Assembly (NCBI GenBank): GCA_019351895.1
Contig: JABBOH010000013.1
Span: forward strand, 1 to 64,000
Source of the DNA: Pseudomonadota bacterium
GTDB lineage: Bacteria; Pseudomonadota; Alphaproteobacteria; Acetobacterales; Acetobacteraceae
Length of the DNA stretch: 64,000 bases
Direction of reading: 5' to 3'
Shown here: piece after piece, positions 9,304 to 17,072 of the stretch
Numbering within the stretch: the first letter of the stretch is position 1
How the letters are laid out: every line of letters starts with the position of its first letter
Position numbers and translations under genes: made by a program
Notes under the pieces: model-generated
Databases searched by the model: none
Seen by the model: the letters and a program-made list of their open reading frames with translations, nothing else
What the model was told of the DNA's origin: nothing

Positions 9304-10371
9304 ATGACGCTCCTGTCGCGGCGTACAGGTCCGGATATGCCCGCGGACAGCGCATTGACGGTCATCGCCGACACGCTGCGGCTTGTCGCGATCGTAGCGG
9401 GCATCGCACTGGCTCTCTGGCTGCTCGACGGACTGGTGCTCGAACTGCTCGTCGTCGCCATGCTGGGTCTGCTGCTGCGCGGCCTCGGGGAGGCACTGGC
9501 GCGGTTCACACGCGTTCCGGTCGGTATCGCTGTCGCTATCGTGACGATCGGCCTCTTTGTATTCATCGGCCTCGGGATTTACTACCGCGGCCCGCGTTTC
9601 GTCTCCGAGATGCAGGCGCTCTACAAGGAGGTCGGGCCGCTATTGGCGTCGATGAAGGCCCGCTACGGCAGCACGCCGTGGGGGCATTACATCATTTCCC
9701 ATTTCGGCAACGGGTCGGCGAGCATCGAGCAGCCCGCGATGAGCGTGCTCGGTACAGGATTCGATGTGGTTGTCACCGTCATCGTCGTCCTGCTCGCCGC
9801 GATTTACGTCGCGGCGGCGCCGGCCCGATACATGCATGGTGCAGTGCTGCTGTTTCCGCCGAGTGGGCGGGCGCAGGCAGCCCGGGTGATGCTGGATTGC
9901 GGACGCGCGCTCCAATGGTGGATGCTGGGGCAGGCCATCGACATGATAGCGGTGGCGGCCATCTCCACGACTGGATTGGCGCTCCTCGGAATCCCGCTCC
10001 CTTATGCTCTGGGCACGCTCGCGGGGCTGCTGACCTTCGTTCCCTATTTCGGCGCCTGGATGGGCTCCATTCCCGCGGTTTTGGTCGCGCTGACGGTGAG
10101 TGTGAACAGCGCGATCTGGACGGTCATGGTGTTTCTGCTCTGTCACATCGTGGAGGGCTATCTGCTTGCGCCGATCGTGCAGCGCCGTACGGTCGAGTTG
10201 CCGCCCGCCGTCACCCTGCTGTCCATGTCCGTCATCGGGGCGTTCTATGGGCTGGCGGGCCTCGCCCTCGCGACGCCGATTGCGGCTGTTCTGTTGGTGG
10301 CCGTGCGGGAGGGCTACGTACAACGGCTCGAGAGTCCACCGGACATCAGCGGGGAGGGTGCCCCAGGGTAG
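9304..10371 (+). CDS. AI-2E family transporter (PerM/TqsA-like)
   Basis: A 355-residue polytopic membrane protein with helices in the N-terminal 90 residues, a soluble segment of about 60 residues, and a C-terminal bundle containing LLGIPLPYALGTLAGLLTFVPYFG and VEGYLLAPIVQRRTVELPP, the signature blocks of the AI-2E exporter superfamily. Members export small molecules such as autoinducer-2 or act as Na+/H+ antiporters; the substrate here is unknown. A weak TAAGG lies about 9 nt before ATG 9304; a second in-frame ATG is at 9337. Monocistronic, convergent with the PPTase gene. Confidence 0.9.
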   Translation: MTLLSRRTGPDMPADSALTVIADTLRLVAIVAGIALALWLLDGLVLELLVVAMLGLLLRGLGEALARFTRVPVGIAVAIVTIGLFVFIGLGIYYRGPRFVSEMQALYKEVGPLLASMKARYGSTPWGHYIISHFGNGSASIEQPAMSVLGTGFDVVVTVIVVLLAAIYVAAAPARYMHGAVLLFPPSGRAQAARVMLDCGRALQWWMLGQAIDMIAVAAISTTGLALLGIPLPYALGTLAGLLTFVPYFGAWMGSIPAVLVALTVSVNSAIWTVMVFLLCHIVEGYLLAPIVQRRTVELPPAVTLLSMSVIGAFYGLAGLALATPIAAVLLVAVREGYVQRLESPPDISGEGAPG

Positions 10372-10504
10372 CGGCGCGGGTGGCGCTGGAACCCGGTCGC
10401 TCTTGCAGGTTCGCATGAACAAGAACGTTCTCTGCAAAAGTCGGAGCGCGCCATGCTGCCGGTTGCCGAGAGGCCGCGCTTCTGCGCGTCGGCCGCTACT
10501 TCGA

Positions 10505-11281
10505 TCATGCGAAGGATGCGTGGGTGCCGCTCTGACGTGCCGCGCGCGCGATCATCCGCTCGATCTCGTGGAGAGAAAGACTGTCATAACGAACAGAAAA
10601 GGGCCCTCCACCGTCAAGAGCTACCGACAGATGATGGCTGACGCTGCACATCCTGGTCTCCACATGCCACTGTTCAGGGTCGCCGTGGTGTTGGTTTCGG
10701 AAGGATAGACCCGTCCCGGAGGATGAGACAGTGAAGCTGTCGAGCGACATCGATAGCCCCAGCCCGACCGCCTTGGTGTAGGCCTCCTTCAAGGTCCACA
10801 GCCTGAGAAACATGGAAAGACGCCGGGCGGGCGGCGCTGCCCGCAGTTCGTCTATTTCAGCGGGCGAGAAGCAGGCTTCTGCAATCTCCATCGGATCGGT
10901 CACGTGAAGCCCGTCCTCGATGTCGACGCCGATTGAGCGGCCCATCACGATCGCACAGGCGACGGCATTCGTTGTGTGGGCAATGTTGAAGCGGATGGCG
11001 GGCAGGTCGTGGTGTGGATGGAGTTCGGGTTTCCCGTAGGGCGAGGGGACGAACTGCCAGCCGCCGGGTGCGCCGCCAACGGCCCAGGATAGCATGAGGC
11101 GCAGCAGCATATGCGCGGCGATGAACTGCCGCCGGTCCGCATCGCGCAGGAACCGAGCCGCGCGCGCCCGTTCTGCGTCATCGAGAAGGGCGTGCCATAG
11201 CGGCCAGACGTGATGCGGAAGGTCGTCGAGGATCAGCCACCTGACATGAGCCGTGCCGGGCGGGAACGCGTCCTCATGCAA
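10505..11281 (-). CDS. Sfp-type 4'-phosphopantetheinyl transferase
   Basis: A 258-residue enzyme that transfers 4'-phosphopantetheine from CoA to the serine of carrier proteins. Motifs in order: FNIAHT (usually FN.SH), GVDIE (magnesium-binding Asp/Glu), and FLRLWTLKEAYTKAVGLGL with the catalytic WTLKEAYTKA block. Length fits the Sfp/Gsp class rather than AcpS (about 125). No polyketide or peptide synthetase gene lies in the window, so its carrier protein partner is unknown. Start ATG at 11281. Confidence 0.92.
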   Translation of the reverse strand: MHEDAFPPGTAHVRWLILDDLPHHVWPLWHALLDDAERARAARFLRDADRRQFIAAHMLLRLMLSWAVGGAPGGWQFVPSPYGKPELHPHHDLPAIRFNIAHTTNAVACAIVMGRSIGVDIEDGLHVTDPMEIAEACFSPAEIDELRAAPPARRLSMFLRLWTLKEAYTKAVGLGLSMSLDSFTVSSSGTGLSFRNQHHGDPEQWHVETRMCSVSHHLSVALDGGGPFSVRYDSLSLHEIERMIARAARQSGTHASFA

Positions 11282-11395
11282 TGCGCCTCACCCCCGTCCG
11301 ACCCACCCGGATCAGCCGGACGGCCAGAGAGCATCTCTCCGAACCGATGACCGGGCCCTTAATCCGCGATCCTGCGAAGCAACGGCGAGGAAGGT

Positions 11396-12166
11396 CTAAG
11401 GTAGCGCGAGGCCCGAGACGGCGCGGCACTCGTCGAGGAGCCGGTCCTGCAGCGCGGTGTCGCGCGCGGAGGGATGAAGCCGCGCCGGCCGCATGTGGTA
11501 GAAATACTGACCCGTCACGATCGCTGACGGGTCATCGCTCGTGGCCAGCCAGACCTGGGTGAGATGGCCCTGCGCCAGATCGTCTGAAGCGCCGGGTCCG
11601 CCCATGCGGGTCGGCACCCAGCCCGGTGTGCAGGCATTCGACAGAGCATCGGGCCAGCGCCGCGCGACGCCGAGGGCGAGCAGCACGTCATGCAGCTTGG
11701 TATCCGCATAGGCTTGGCTGCCGTTCCAGCGGCGGCGCGACCACTGCAGGTCATCCATGCCTGGGTCACCACCGGTATGCATACCGGAACTGAGATAAAC
11801 GAGCCTGCGCGGCTTCTCCATGAGCGCCGTGAGCACGTAGGGGGCGAGCACGTTGACGGCCCAGAGCTGGGACAGCCCGTCCGGGGTCTCGATGCGGCTG
11901 TCCTCGCGGTAGCCGATGCCGACATTGTGGATCACCGAGTCGAAGCGCCCGCGCCGGTTTGCCTGCTCCGCCAGATCGCGCATCGCGGCTATGGTCGAAA
12001 GGTCGCCAGTCAATACTGCCTCGGCTTGGGGCAGGGCGGCTTTTGCGGCTTCGGCGCGGGCAGGGCTGCGGGCATGCAGCACCACCGCGTGCCCCTGTTC
12101 AGCGAGAAGCTGCGCCGCCATGAGCCCGAGGCCATCCGATGAGCCGGTGATAAAAACGCGCGTCAT
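11396..12166 (-). CDS. SDR family NAD(P)-dependent oxidoreductase
   Basis: About 256 residues. The cofactor motif appears near the N terminus as TGSSDGLG (TGxxxGxG), followed by a NVG segment (VIHNVGIG, like NNAG). Ser of LVYLSSGM and the Tyr/Lys pair of YADTKLHD form a classical SDR Ser-Tyr-xxx-Lys catalytic set. The ATG at 12166 is preceded by a strong GGAGG (CGGAGGACGAC), better than an upstream in-frame ATG at 12217. Substrate unknown; no operon partner. Confidence 0.9.
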   Translation of the reverse strand: MTRVFITGSSDGLGLMAAQLLAEQGHAVVLHARSPARAEAAKAALPQAEAVLTGDLSTIAAMRDLAEQANRRGRFDSVIHNVGIGYREDSRIETPDGLSQLWAVNVLAPYVLTALMEKPRRLVYLSSGMHTGGDPGMDDLQWSRRRWNGSQAYADTKLHDVLLALGVARRWPDALSNACTPGWVPTRMGGPGASDDLAQGHLTQVWLATSDDPSAIVTGQYFYHMRPARLHPSARDTALQDRLLDECRAVSGLALP

Positions 12167-12737
12167 GTCGTCCTCCGTCGTCCCGCTGGGATGTGGCGCA
12201 TGATTCCGATCCAACAAGCGGGAGACGCCCGGCGGCTAGGCGGGCACCGGGACCGCGCCCTCCTCATCAGGCCGCGTGCCGTGGCCTCTTCGCGCCCCCC
12301 GATGAGGTCGCGCATCGGGCGCGGCACACGGGACCGGCCGATCGTCGGCGACCGGCGTTGACATGAACTCGGACGCCGCCAGGCGGATCGGCATATCGTT
12401 ATGGGCATGGCAAGGGAGGCACCGTACTGATCCCTCAATCGCGGGGGCTTTGTTGGCGCATGGCGCCGATCGGATCGCTTCTCAGAAAACCTGTGTTGAA
12501 CCCACAATGATGTGGTAAGGTCCGAAGCAGGCCGCCGCCGCCTCCACCCCGCTGCGACGACGCCATGCCCGACCACTCGTGCCTCACAAGTTGATCGCCG
12601 GCACCCGACACCGCACCCGCAGAAACGATCGGGTCCGGATTTATTCTTGTCTCGTTCCATAGCACATGTGATAGAACGGCAGCCATCGAAAATAAAATTC
12701 AACTACTCATCCCGCCGACTACACTGGAGTTTGCGCC
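12167..12737. other. Long intergenic region with no supported gene
   Basis: The 571 bases between the SDR gene and the autotransporter hold no convincing gene. Composition changes near 12,600-12,737, where a locally AT-rich stretch (ATAAAATTCAACTACTCAT at about 12690) just before the autotransporter is a plausible promoter zone. The run GGGGCTTTGTTGGCGCA near 12444 faintly resembles the end of IS5-group elements, but no partner repeat or transposase is visible. Confidence 0.45.
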
Positions 12738-15038
12738 ATGAAGCGCGATGTTCTACTTCTCTCTATGCTTTCTCTCGTCAGCTGGACGTCGACTAGTTGG
12801 GCTCAACGACAAACTGCCGTCGGCCCATTGGTCATTCCTCTCAGCCCCACCGGCTCGCTGAACGGTGTCGACATGTCGGCCTCCAGCATCGCCGGGACCC
12901 TGTCCGTCGGCGTCGTCGGCGGCCCGCAGACCGACATCTTCTCGTCTAACAGCTCGCTCACCCCCGGCTTCGTCGCGGTCTCCACCGCCGCCAATAGCCA
13001 GGGCAACATAACCTTCAACAGCAGCTCGAACGTCTACGGCGCCATCGGCGCCACCCAGCCCGCGGGCCCATTCCTGCTCGGCATCTCTGGCGGCAACGTT
13101 GGCACCGCCGTGAACTTCCTCGGCCCGGTCTACGCCACCACCACCAATGTCACCGGCACCGGCGCGATCAACTTCCTCAGCGGTTCCACCAACATCACCG
13201 CCACCAACTTTGCCGCCGACGGCACCATCAGCCTCGCCCCCAATACCACCCTCATCGGCGCCCTCACCACCACCGCGGGCGCCAACACCGGCACGCTCTC
13301 CCTCGGCAATGCCAGCGTTCTCAACGGCGCCGTCGGCGGCGCCGTCGGGCTTCGCTCCATCAACGTCGTCGGCGGCACCAACGCCGCCGGCGCCACCGCC
13401 AGCATTACCGGCGCGGCCGACGCCTATGCCTTCTCCCTCGGCACCAGCACCCTCAACGTCGGCGGCGCCCTCACCATCGCCAACGGCGGCGCGGGTGGCG
13501 TCATCAACACCACCCTCGCCAGCCCGACCGTCTTCGGCAACATCCGCCCCGTCGGCGCCACCAACCTCGGCCCGACGCTGCTGATCAACACCACGGTCCC
13601 CTCAACCGCCTTCATTCCCCTCGGCACCCAATTCAACATCGTCCAGACCCAGACCGGCACGCTCCAGAGCGGCACCAACGGCAGCGTCGTCTCGGTCTCG
13701 GTCCAGAACCCCACCAACCCGCTCTACACCTTCTCCGCCGTGCCCGCCGCCGGAACCATCGCCGGCCTGGTCACCATCCGCACCACCGGCATCCCGATCC
13801 TGGTGCCCATCACCCCACCCGCCGGCGTCATCTTGCCGCCCAGCGTCGGTGTCGCCGCCCCGATCGTGCCGGTCCTGCTGGCTGTCGCCCCCACCGTCGC
13901 CACCACGACCACACCCACCACAGCCACGCCCACCGCGCCCAGCCCCGACATCGTCAACGTCCTGGCCCCACTTGACGCCATCGCCAGCCCGGTCGTCGTG
14001 GTCAACGCCATCGCCCAGCTCGCCCCCTCCACCGCGACCCTCGCCGCACCGCTCGTTGCCTTCCAGCGCGTTGGCCAGTTCGAGAACCTGTGGCTCTCCC
14101 ACGTCGACGACAGTCTCTGCCGGGAAGTCAGCGCCCTCAAACGCGAGACCACCGCCTGCGACGGCGAAAAGCAGCGCAGCGGCTGGTGGCTGAAAGGCTT
14201 CGGCTACGTCGGCGACCAGGGCGAGCAGGGCGCGTATGCCGGCTACAACAGCGCCATCGGCGGCGGCATGGTCGGCGTCGATGCGTCGATCACTCCGGCC
14301 ACCCGCCTGGGCTTCGGAATCGGCTATGCCGGCACCACCATCGACGGCAAGAACTTTGGCGGTGCCCCGACCTCCAACGTAACCACCAACAGCTATCAGG
14401 CCACCGCCTACATCGCGCACGAGGCCGGACCCTGGTTCGTCAACGGCGATCTCTCGTTCGGCTGGGACGACAACACCGAAAACCGCAACATCGCCTTCCC
14501 CGGGCTAGCGCGCGAGGCCAGCGCCCATTTCAGCGGCCAGGACTACAGCGCCTACGCGGTCACCGGCTATCACGCCCGCGCCGGCAGCTTCACCATCACC
14601 CCGTCGGCATCCCTCCAGTACACCCACACCAACCTCGCATCGTACACCGAGGGTGGTGCCGGCGACATCAATCTCCGCGTCGGCGGCCGCGGCGACGACT
14701 TTCTGGAATCCAGCATCGGCCTGAAGGTCGCCCGCCCGTTCTACGGCGCCGCCAGCACACTCACCTACGTGCCCGACTTGCACACCAAGTGGCTGCACGA
14801 ACTCGCCAACCCATCGATGGTGCAAAGCGCCGCCTTCACCGCCGCCGGCTCCCCCTCCTTCACCACCCTCGGCGGCCGCCAAGGCGCCGACACCTTCAAC
14901 GTCGGCGCCGGCATCAGCGTCCTGACCTGCTCCTGCAGCGCCGAGACCTGGTCGATCGAGGTCGTCTACGACTACTACCGCCGAACCGACAATTACTCCG
15001 CCAACCAGGGCATGCTGAAATTCACCAGGCGGTTCTAG
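12738..15038 (+). CDS. Autotransporter outer-membrane beta-barrel protein
   Basis: A 766-residue type Va secretion protein. Residues 1-22 are a signal peptide (LLLSMLSLVSW...WAQ). A passenger of Gly/Ala/Thr/Asn-rich beta-helix strands follows (for example GTGAINFLSGSTNITATNF), then a Pro/Thr/Val-rich linker around residues 360-430 (TTTTPTTATPTAPSP). From about residue 480 a beta-barrel begins (GWWLKGFGYVGDQGEQG), with the autotransporter landmark TKWLHEL and a terminal Phe (KFTRRF), the BAM recognition signal. The passenger is short and no enzyme domain is recognised, so a surface or adhesion role is inferred. Codons favour C at the third position unusually strongly, giving the coding strand a marked C-over-G skew. 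Confidence 0.9.
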   Translation: MKRDVLLLSMLSLVSWTSTSWAQRQTAVGPLVIPLSPTGSLNGVDMSASSIAGTLSVGVVGGPQTDIFSSNSSLTPGFVAVSTAANSQGNITFNSSSNVYGAIGATQPAGPFLLGISGGNVGTAVNFLGPVYATTTNVTGTGAINFLSGSTNITATNFAADGTISLAPNTTLIGALTTTAGANTGTLSLGNASVLNGAVGGAVGLRSINVVGGTNAAGATASITGAADAYAFSLGTSTLNVGGALTIANGGAGGVINTTLASPTVFGNIRPVGATNLGPTLLINTTVPSTAFIPLGTQFNIVQTQTGTLQSGTNGSVVSVSVQNPTNPLYTFSAVPAAGTIAGLVTIRTTGIPILVPITPPAGVILPPSVGVAAPIVPVLLAVAPTVATTTTPTTATPTAPSPDIVNVLAPLDAIASPVVVVNAIAQLAPSTATLAAPLVAFQRVGQFENLWLSHVDDSLCREVSALKRETTACDGEKQRSGWWLKGFGYVGDQGEQGAYAGYNSAIGGGMVGVDASITPATRLGFGIGYAGTTIDGKNFGGAPTSNVTTNSYQATAYIAHEAGPWFVNGDLSFGWDDNTENRNIAFPGLAREASAHFSGQDYSAYAVTGYHARAGSFTITPSASLQYTHTNLASYTEGGAGDINLRVGGRGDDFLESSIGLKVARPFYGAASTLTYVPDLHTKWLHELANPSMVQSAAFTAAGSPSFTTLGGRQGADTFNVGAGISVLTCSCSAETWSIEVVYDYYRRTDNYSANQGMLKFTRRF

Positions 15039-15320
15039 TCTAAGGACAAGTGCGACCGGCGGCGCCGGACTGTCGGTCAACGGCGGGATGAAGGCCGGCA
15101 GGCGGGACCGGAACTCGAGGTTACAGGTAGTCAGCGCGTGACAGCCTCGAGACAAGTCCTTGTCCGGCGCCACTGGGATCGATCGTGCTCAAGACGCCGG
15201 GGGCGCCACTACGCGCGTCGACATCAGGGCGCGACTGACATCTCGCCCTGATGTTGCGCCTCGGAAAGCCGTCCAGCCGCGCATTTGAAATTTCAGGATC
15301 GCGACGCCATTTCGACCTGC

Positions 15321-15626
15321 ATGAACGACCATGCATTAGAAACAGCCGTTGCTCGCGCTTATGCCGAAGCCCTCCGTACATCGCTCCATCACATGGCGGC
15401 GACAACCCAGCGGTGTGGACTTCCGCCCGACGCCGATGCGCTGTTGTCCGCCATCAAGAGCGCCCTCGACAGGGCGAGCACTGTCTCCGTCAAGGCAGGT
15501 GTTGCGTTTCTCACCGCTCTTGAGGAAGGGGGCACCGAGAAGGACGCCCGCGCCCGCGCGGCGCAGGTCCTATTCGAGCCGTCTCGCCGGTTCAGCGGAC
15601 GAAGGCAGCCGGGGGAGCGCCCCTGA
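15321..15626 (+). CDS. Small hypothetical protein
   Basis: About 101 residues from ATG 15321, or 113 from an in-frame TTG at 15285. Predicted alpha-helical and soluble, Ala-rich (AVARAYAEALRTSLHHM, DADALLSAIKSALDRAS), ending with a basic tail. Neither start has a good ribosome binding site. Codon use is moderately biased to G/C in third position, consistent with coding. No family recognised. It ends 24 bp before the 3' end of the tRNA-Arg gene, which is on the other strand. Confidence 0.5.
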   Translation: MNDHALETAVARAYAEALRTSLHHMAATTQRCGLPPDADALLSAIKSALDRASTVSVKAGVAFLTALEEGGTEKDARARAAQVLFEPSRRFSGRRQPGERP

Positions 15627-15649
15627 GTGGATTTCTGCTCTGTTGGGGT

Positions 15650-15726
15650 TGGCGGACCCGAGACGATTCGAACGTCCGGCCTTTGCCTTCGGAGGGCAAC
15701 GCTCTATCCAGCTGAGCTACGGGTCC
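15650..15726 (-). tRNA. tRNA-Arg (anticodon CCG)
   Basis: A 77-nt gene on the minus strand. Acceptor stem GGACCCG pairs with CGGGTCC, discriminator G and encoded CCA. D arm AGCTCAGCTGGATAGAGC, anticodon stem TTGCC/GGCAA with loop CTCCGAA (anticodon CCG, reads CGG), T loop TTCGAAT. No integrated element is seen on either side. Confidence 0.97.
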
Positions 15727-15788
15727 ATGCAGGCCAACGGCTGCGGCACCTCCCATAGCCGGAACCGCCGCGCCTGAAAAGGCCCCTC

Positions 15789-16811
15789 TCACCCCAGCGG
15801 CTGACCCGCGATCCAGGCGCCCGCCCGCCTGTCCGCCCCCGAGGGCAGAGGCGCGCCAGGGTCAAGCAGCCAACGCATGATGTCGTCGGTCACCATCCGG
15901 CCCTCGTGGTCGCGCTCCAGCATGTGGTAGCCATGCGGGTAGAAGGCGTATGTCACGTCGCGGTCGTCGCTCGCCATCTGGGCGCGCCAAGCGGCGGCCA
16001 TCGCATGCTTCGGCACCAACTCGTCGTGGCCGCCGTAGAGGAACAGCACCGGCGCGTCGATGTGTCCCGCCGCCGCCAGCGCCCGGTCCATCAGGTCGAC
16101 CAGCCCCTTCACGACCGAAACCCGCGTCGCGGTGATCGTCAGCGGGTCGGTGGCAAGGCGCATCAGCGCCGCCTCGTCATCCGTGGGCCGCACCCCGGCG
16201 CCGCGCCCGGTCAGGGTCATGTTCGGCACGGTCTTGTCCGCCGCCCAGAGCACCGACCGCAGGAGCACGCTCATCTCGCGCCGGCCCCAGACAGCGGGCG
16301 CGCTGAAGATATAGCCGTCGACCGGAGGTGCGAGCCTGCTCGCGGCCAGCGCCATTAGCACCGCGCCGCCCATGCTCTCGCCCATCAGATACAGGCGCGC
16401 CGTCGGATACCGGTCCTGGACAATGATCGCCATGCGCCGTGCGTCCAGCAGCAGTTGCCGCGTGCCTGGCCAGCGGCCGCGATCGGGCGCGGCGCCGAAG
16501 CCCCTCTGGTCCGGCGCGATGACGGCAATCCCGTGGGCGGCGAGGATCGGCGCCGGACGCTCCCAGGCATCGCGGCTATCGTCGATCCCGTGGAAGGCAA
16601 GCACGACGATGGTGGGGCGGCCCGCCGGCAGCCACTCCCGGTAGGGCAGCCGCGCCCCGTCGGTCATGGTGAAATATCCGTCGGTGACTGTCGGGGGAGG
16701 CGGTGGCGCGTAGACCACCGGCCCGCCCGTCGCACAGCCGGACAGCGCAAGGACAAGGCCGAAACAGGCACGGACCAGGACGGCGCGGGCAAGGGGGATG
16801 GTTCGACGCAC
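15789..16811 (-). CDS. Alpha/beta-hydrolase lipoprotein (monoacylglycerol lipase/lysophospholipase-like)
   Basis: A 340-residue serine hydrolase anchored as a lipoprotein: signal VLVRACFGLVLALSGC with lipobox LSGC, then a Pro-rich spacer. The fold shows FHGIDDSRDAWE, the PDQRGFG turn, the nucleophile elbow GESMGG, an acid in LYGGHDELVP and a catalytic His in PHGYHMLERD. This arrangement matches monoacylglycerol lipase-type Hydrolase_4 enzymes; a lysophospholipase or lipid esterase activity in the periplasm or outer membrane is inferred. Start is GTG at 16811, divergent from the zf-CHCC gene with a 44-bp gap that must carry both promoters. Confidence 0.88.
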   Translation of the reverse strand: MRRTIPLARAVLVRACFGLVLALSGCATGGPVVYAPPPPPTVTDGYFTMTDGARLPYREWLPAGRPTIVVLAFHGIDDSRDAWERPAPILAAHGIAVIAPDQRGFGAAPDRGRWPGTRQLLLDARRMAIIVQDRYPTARLYLMGESMGGAVLMALAASRLAPPVDGYIFSAPAVWGRREMSVLLRSVLWAADKTVPNMTLTGRGAGVRPTDDEAALMRLATDPLTITATRVSVVKGLVDLMDRALAAAGHIDAPVLFLYGGHDELVPKHAMAAAWRAQMASDDRDVTYAFYPHGYHMLERDHEGRMVTDDIMRWLLDPGAPLPSGADRRAGAWIAGQPLG

Positions 16812-16855
16812 GCCGCATGGCTATCATCGGCCTGTCCCGCGCCAAAGAGGAAAAC

Positions 16856-17062
16856 ATGAGCAACACCCTGACCAAGCCGATCGAGGTTCTGCAGGTGGCG
16901 GAAAGCGTCGTCAGCTGCGAGGGCGGTCTTGGCCGGCTCGGCCACCCCAAGGTCTATCTCCACATGCAGGGACCCTTGGGCCAGGTGGCCCGTCAGGTCA
17001 CCTGCCCGTATTGCTCGCGGATGTTCGTGCTGACGGGTGAACCCGCCCATCAGGGCCATTGA
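16856..17062 (+). CDS. zf-CHCC zinc-finger domain protein
   Basis: A 68-residue protein with the zf-CHCC pattern: VVSCEGG, GHPKVYLHM, then CPYCSRMF. This domain is shared with the mitochondrial complex I subunit NDUFS6 and occurs as stand-alone small proteins in alphaproteobacteria; the bacterial function is not well defined. ATG 16856 has an AGAGG element about 5 nt upstream (AAAGAGGAAAACATG). It lies directly upstream of polA on the same strand, likely co-transcribed. Confidence 0.9.
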   Translation: MSNTLTKPIEVLQVAESVVSCEGGLGRLGHPKVYLHMQGPLGQVARQVTCPYCSRMFVLTGEPAHQGH

Positions 17063-17072
17063 TCTTGAGCGG

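Noticed and set aside
10422..10431. Palindrome AGAACGTTCT between convergent genes, considered as a LexA site
   Set aside because: Spacing does not fit the alphaproteobacterial GTTC-N7-GTTC or GAAC-N7-GAAC box, and the site lies between two gene ends.
12435..12686. Possible transposase remnant (RHEWSGM segment) and an IS5-like end near 12444
   Set aside because: Only a short chance-level resemblance; no second inverted repeat, target duplication or transposase domain.
13602..14420. 272-residue minus-strand frame within the autotransporter
   Set aside because: Gly/Val/Asp-rich frame that arises from the C-ending codons of the autotransporter.
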